Source: Cyclobacteriaceae bacterium (GTDB lineage Bacteria; Bacteroidota; Bacteroidia; Cytophagales; Cyclobacteriaceae). From it: a stretch of 64,000 nt of DNA. The DNA lies in assembly GCA_020436165.1 (NCBI GenBank), contig JAGQYI010000087.1, forward strand, positions 32,781 to 96,780. The letters run 5' to 3'. Every line of letters starts with the position of its first letter. Positions within the stretch are counted from its first letter, which is position 1. Under the pieces are notes generated by a model that was not told where the DNA came from, made no database searches, and worked only from the letters and a program-made list of their open reading frames with translations. The translations under genes were made by a program, and so were the position numbers. Shown piece by piece: positions 61,707 through 64,000 of the stretch.

Positions 61707-62735
61707 ATGAAGACATTAAATGCGCAAAAGCATTTGTATAGCAATACAGCCGCGCAACTAGATGTGCTTGAAAAGTCAACCATTCATTCTTTTCAGGAGC
61801 GAATAGCCAATATTGGGCATGACCCATTGCAGCCAACCAATGTGGATATCTTGCAGGTGAATATGGGCAAAATGTGCAATCAGACGTGTGCACATTGCCA
61901 TGTGGATGCCGGACCGGATCGTAAAGAAATAATGACCCGTGAAACCATGCAGCTATGTTTGGATGCAGTGGATAAGGGGAATATTAAAGTAGCTGACCTT
62001 ACAGGAGGTGCGCCAGAGTTAAATCCACATTTCAGGTGGTTTGTGGAAGAGTTACGAAAACGAAATGTTTATGTAATGGTGCGTTGCAACCTCACCATTA
62101 TTTTGTCAAATCCAAAGTTCAACTACCTGCCCGAGTTTTATGCAGAACATAAAGTGGAGATTATATCTTCTTTGCCTCATTTTTCCCGTTTACGTACGGA
62201 TGCCCAAAGAGGGGAAGGCGTATTTGATAAGTCGATAAAGGCCTTGCAAATGCTAAATGAGGTGGGTTATGGAAAAGAGGGAAGTGGGTTGCATTTAAAT
62301 CTGGTGTATAATCCAAGCGGTGCTTTTTTGCCTCCGGGCCAGTCATCACTTGAACGCGATTTCAAAGATAGGTTAGGAAGACAGCATGGGGTTGTATTTA
62401 ATAGTTTGTTTGCCATAACCAATATGCCCATAAGCAGATTTTTGGACTATTTGGTTCAGACGGAGAATTATGAAAAGTACATGGAAGAGCTTTCCAATGC
62501 CTTTAACCCTACGGCAGTTGAAGGAGTAATGTGCAGAAATACCCTATCGGTAGGTTGGGATGGTTCTCTGTACGATTGTGATTTCAACCAGATGCTGGAC
62601 ATGAAGTGTTATAAGGTTGAGCATATCAGGGACTTTGATAAAGAGCTTTTAAATAGCAGGGCCATAAAAACAGCCAAGCATTGTTATGGGTGTACAGCTG
62701 GTGCCGGTTCAAGTTGCGGAGGAGAACTAGTGTAA
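61707..62735 (+). CDS. arsS: Radical SAM protein ArsS (arsenosugar biosynthesis)
   Basis: 342 residues. The radical SAM cluster is CNQTCAHC (Cys57, Cys61, Cys64), followed by LTGGAPELNPHFRWFVEELR. The C-terminal part carries YNPSGAFLPPGQSSLERDF, GVMCRNTLSVGWDGSLYDCD and a Cys-rich end, CYGCTAGAGSSCGG, the DUF3641-type signature of ArsS. ArsS is proposed to join an adenosyl group to dimethylarsenate and form an arsenosugar precursor. No arsM methyltransferase gene is nearby, so the other steps would be elsewhere. Encoded 3 bp after its CMD partner. Confidence 0.92.
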   Translation: MKTLNAQKHLYSNTAAQLDVLEKSTIHSFQERIANIGHDPLQPTNVDILQVNMGKMCNQTCAHCHVDAGPDRKEIMTRETMQLCLDAVDKGNIKVADLTGGAPELNPHFRWFVEELRKRNVYVMVRCNLTIILSNPKFNYLPEFYAEHKVEIISSLPHFSRLRTDAQRGEGVFDKSIKALQMLNEVGYGKEGSGLHLNLVYNPSGAFLPPGQSSLERDFKDRLGRQHGVVFNSLFAITNMPISRFLDYLVQTENYEKYMEELSNAFNPTAVEGVMCRNTLSVGWDGSLYDCDFNQMLDMKCYKVEHIRDFDKELLNSRAIKTAKHCYGCTAGAGSSCGGELV

Positions 62736-62736
62736 A

Positions 62737-63699
62737 ATGCCTGTAATACAATCTTCTTACAAAGCGCCCTTTTACTTGCGTAATAAACACCTTTCAACAA
62801 TTATTCCCAGTATGTTCAGGAAAGTTTACGGGGTTGATTATGTGCGTGAGCGCATTGCAACTCCAGATGATGATTTCCTGGACCTGGATTGGGTTGAAAA
62901 TGGAAGTGATCGTTTGATGATCGTTTTACATGGATTAGAAGGTAGCAGTGAACGTCATTACTCCAAAGGGATTGTGAAGCATTTTGTAGACCACGGGTGG
63001 GACGGTTTAGCATGGAATGCGAGGAGTTGCTCAGGAGAGATGAACAAACAGCCGCGTATGTACCATCATGCAGATATATCCGACCTAAAGACCACTATTG
63101 AGCATGCGTTACGAAAGAATAATTACAAAGACTTGGTTCTGGTTGGTTCAAGTATGGGAGGGGCCATTGTGCTAAACTATTTGATACATGCATCTAAGCC
63201 GTTGCCCATGCAACTAAGAGCGGCTGTTGCTCTTTCAGCGCCTATTGATGTGGGAGGAAGTGCCAGGGAATTGGAAAAGTCAGGTAATGCATTTTATCTG
63301 AATAGATTTTTAAGCAAACTAAAGGTCAAGATCGCTGAAAAGGCTTCCATGTATCCTGAATTAATAAATACGGAGGGCTTAGCGGATATTAAGCTGTTTT
63401 CGGAATTTGACAATAGATATACGGCTCCATTACATGGTTTTGATGATGCGAATGATTTCTATGATAAAGCTTCAAGCAAGAATTATTTGAGCGAAATCAA
63501 TATTCCAACATTATTACTTATCGCTCAAAATGACCCATTTATGCCTGAGTCATGCTATCCTTACGAGGAAGCATCCACTAATGAAAATTTGTATTTGGAA
63601 GTACCCAAACATGGAGGGCACGTAGCCTTTCCTTTAAAAGGAATTAAGTCTTCATGGATGGAAATCAGGGCATTAGAATTTGCTCAAAATTTTATTTAA
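62737..63699 (+). CDS. Alpha/beta hydrolase, YheT family
   Basis: 320 residues. The fold is clear: GLEGSSERHYSKGIVKHFV region, the nucleophile elbow LVGSSMGGAIVLNYLIH, catalytic Asp in LIAQNDPFMP and the His in HGGHVAFP. Typical YheT-type length. The start is one base after the arsS stop, so it is coupled to it, but YheT-like hydrolases occur in many contexts and no arsenic role is known. Substrate unknown. Confidence 0.88.
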   Translation: MPVIQSSYKAPFYLRNKHLSTIIPSMFRKVYGVDYVRERIATPDDDFLDLDWVENGSDRLMIVLHGLEGSSERHYSKGIVKHFVDHGWDGLAWNARSCSGEMNKQPRMYHHADISDLKTTIEHALRKNNYKDLVLVGSSMGGAIVLNYLIHASKPLPMQLRAAVALSAPIDVGGSARELEKSGNAFYLNRFLSKLKVKIAEKASMYPELINTEGLADIKLFSEFDNRYTAPLHGFDDANDFYDKASSKNYLSEINIPTLLLIAQNDPFMPESCYPYEEASTNENLYLEVPKHGGHVAFPLKGIKSSWMEIRALEFAQNFI

Positions 63700-63847
63700 A
63701 AATCTCTCGATTAAGGTTTGGTAATATTGGTGAACCCGTCTATTTTTGCCACTCATTTAAATAGAGCACCTTGCTTTGTTTAAAAGATTACCAGAAAAGC
63801 TTCCTTAGCTCTCCCATTAGTTATCGGGAGGTAGGAGCAACAAAAAA
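63700..63847. other. Intergenic region with a partial tRNA-like duplication
   Basis: No coding frame is seen. At 63795-63841 a 17-bp stretch (AAAAGCTTCCTTAGCTC) matches the start of the following tRNA gene (16 of 17), and GGTAGGAGCAAC nearly matches its D-arm (GGTAGAGCAAC). Between the two pieces lies an 18-nt insert that pairs with itself (TCCC...GGGA). It may be a decayed tandem copy, or a hairpin that matches by chance. Confidence 0.45.
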
Positions 63848-63920
<73 letters not shown>

Positions 63921-63924
63921 CTTT

Positions 63925-63957
63925 AAAGCAGCTACATTTTTAGTAGCTGCTTTTTTT
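63925..63957 (+). terminator. Terminator of tRNA-Thr
   Basis: 11-bp stem AAAGCAGCTAC / GTAGCTGCTTT with a 7-nt loop, followed by TTTTTTT. It begins 5 nt after the tRNA. Confidence 0.92.
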
Positions 63958-64000
63958 GTTTCCCAAACAATACTTTTTCGCCTATTTTGGAGAGATAAAT

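Overview
The window comes from a chromosome of a Bacteroidota bacterium, probably order Cytophagales, although sequence reading alone does not fix the genus. The evidence is: two secreted proteins with type IX secretion (T9SS) C-terminal sorting domains, one type A and one type B; DUF2911, DUF4251, DUF4159 and Haem_bd families typical of the phylum; weak Shine-Dalgarno sites; and several promoters of the Bacteroidota form TTTG-N18-20-TAnnTTTG. Gene order is compact and ordinary for a core chromosome. I saw no prophage, insertion sequence, integrase or CRISPR array.

Layout. Positions 1-8 kb: a TPP enzyme cut by the window edge, a 1-Cys peroxiredoxin, a small lipoprotein, a multi-PAS histidine kinase, then a convergent GNAT acetyltransferase and a VAO-type flavoprotein. 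8-15.5 kb: a SemiSWEET transporter, a membrane protein, two tandem DUF2911 proteins, a lipoprotein gamma-glutamyltranspeptidase with a divergent TetR regulator, a sirtuin without the usual zinc cysteines, a DUF4251 protein and an NSS symporter. 15.5-22.3 kb: an MFS transporter, a DUF4159 protein, an M48 protease, and a phospholipid operon (membrane protein, PlsB-like acyltransferase, gpsA).

22.4-40.5 kb is dominated by cell-surface genes. A 942-residue type B T9SS protein overlaps a DCC-family oxidoreductase gene and is followed by fabD and an MBL-fold hydrolase. Then comes a 13-kb gene for a 4320-residue repetitive type A T9SS protein built from nested beta-strand arrays of decreasing length. 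40.5-50 kb: a sigma-54 activator without a DNA-binding domain, the RNase P RNA gene, a small unknown gene and a giant TamB-like protein, all on the minus strand. Divergent from these is an operon of tsaD, a hotdog thioesterase, smpB, an NlpC/P60 hydrolase, an outer-membrane protein and a haem-binding protein.

50-64 kb: a TauE-type exporter, a complete YefM-YoeB toxin-antitoxin pair with a readable operator and promoter, an orphan 2-oxoacid dehydrogenase E2, CinA, a secreted TPR protein with a DnaJ-type zinc-finger array, a 3-hydroxyacyl-CoA dehydrogenase and a haem-receptor-like TonB protein. Divergent from the receptor are an arsenosugar-type pair (CMD-family protein plus ArsS), a YheT-type hydrolase and tRNA-Thr(UGU) with its terminator.

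I did not find an obviously new multi-gene system. The best leads are the nested architecture of the giant adhesin, the YefM-YoeB control region (same TGTACA spacing as the enterobacterial operator, apparently leaderless mRNA), the sigma-54 activator lacking its HTH with an altered GAFTGA loop, and the exported zinc-finger TPR protein.
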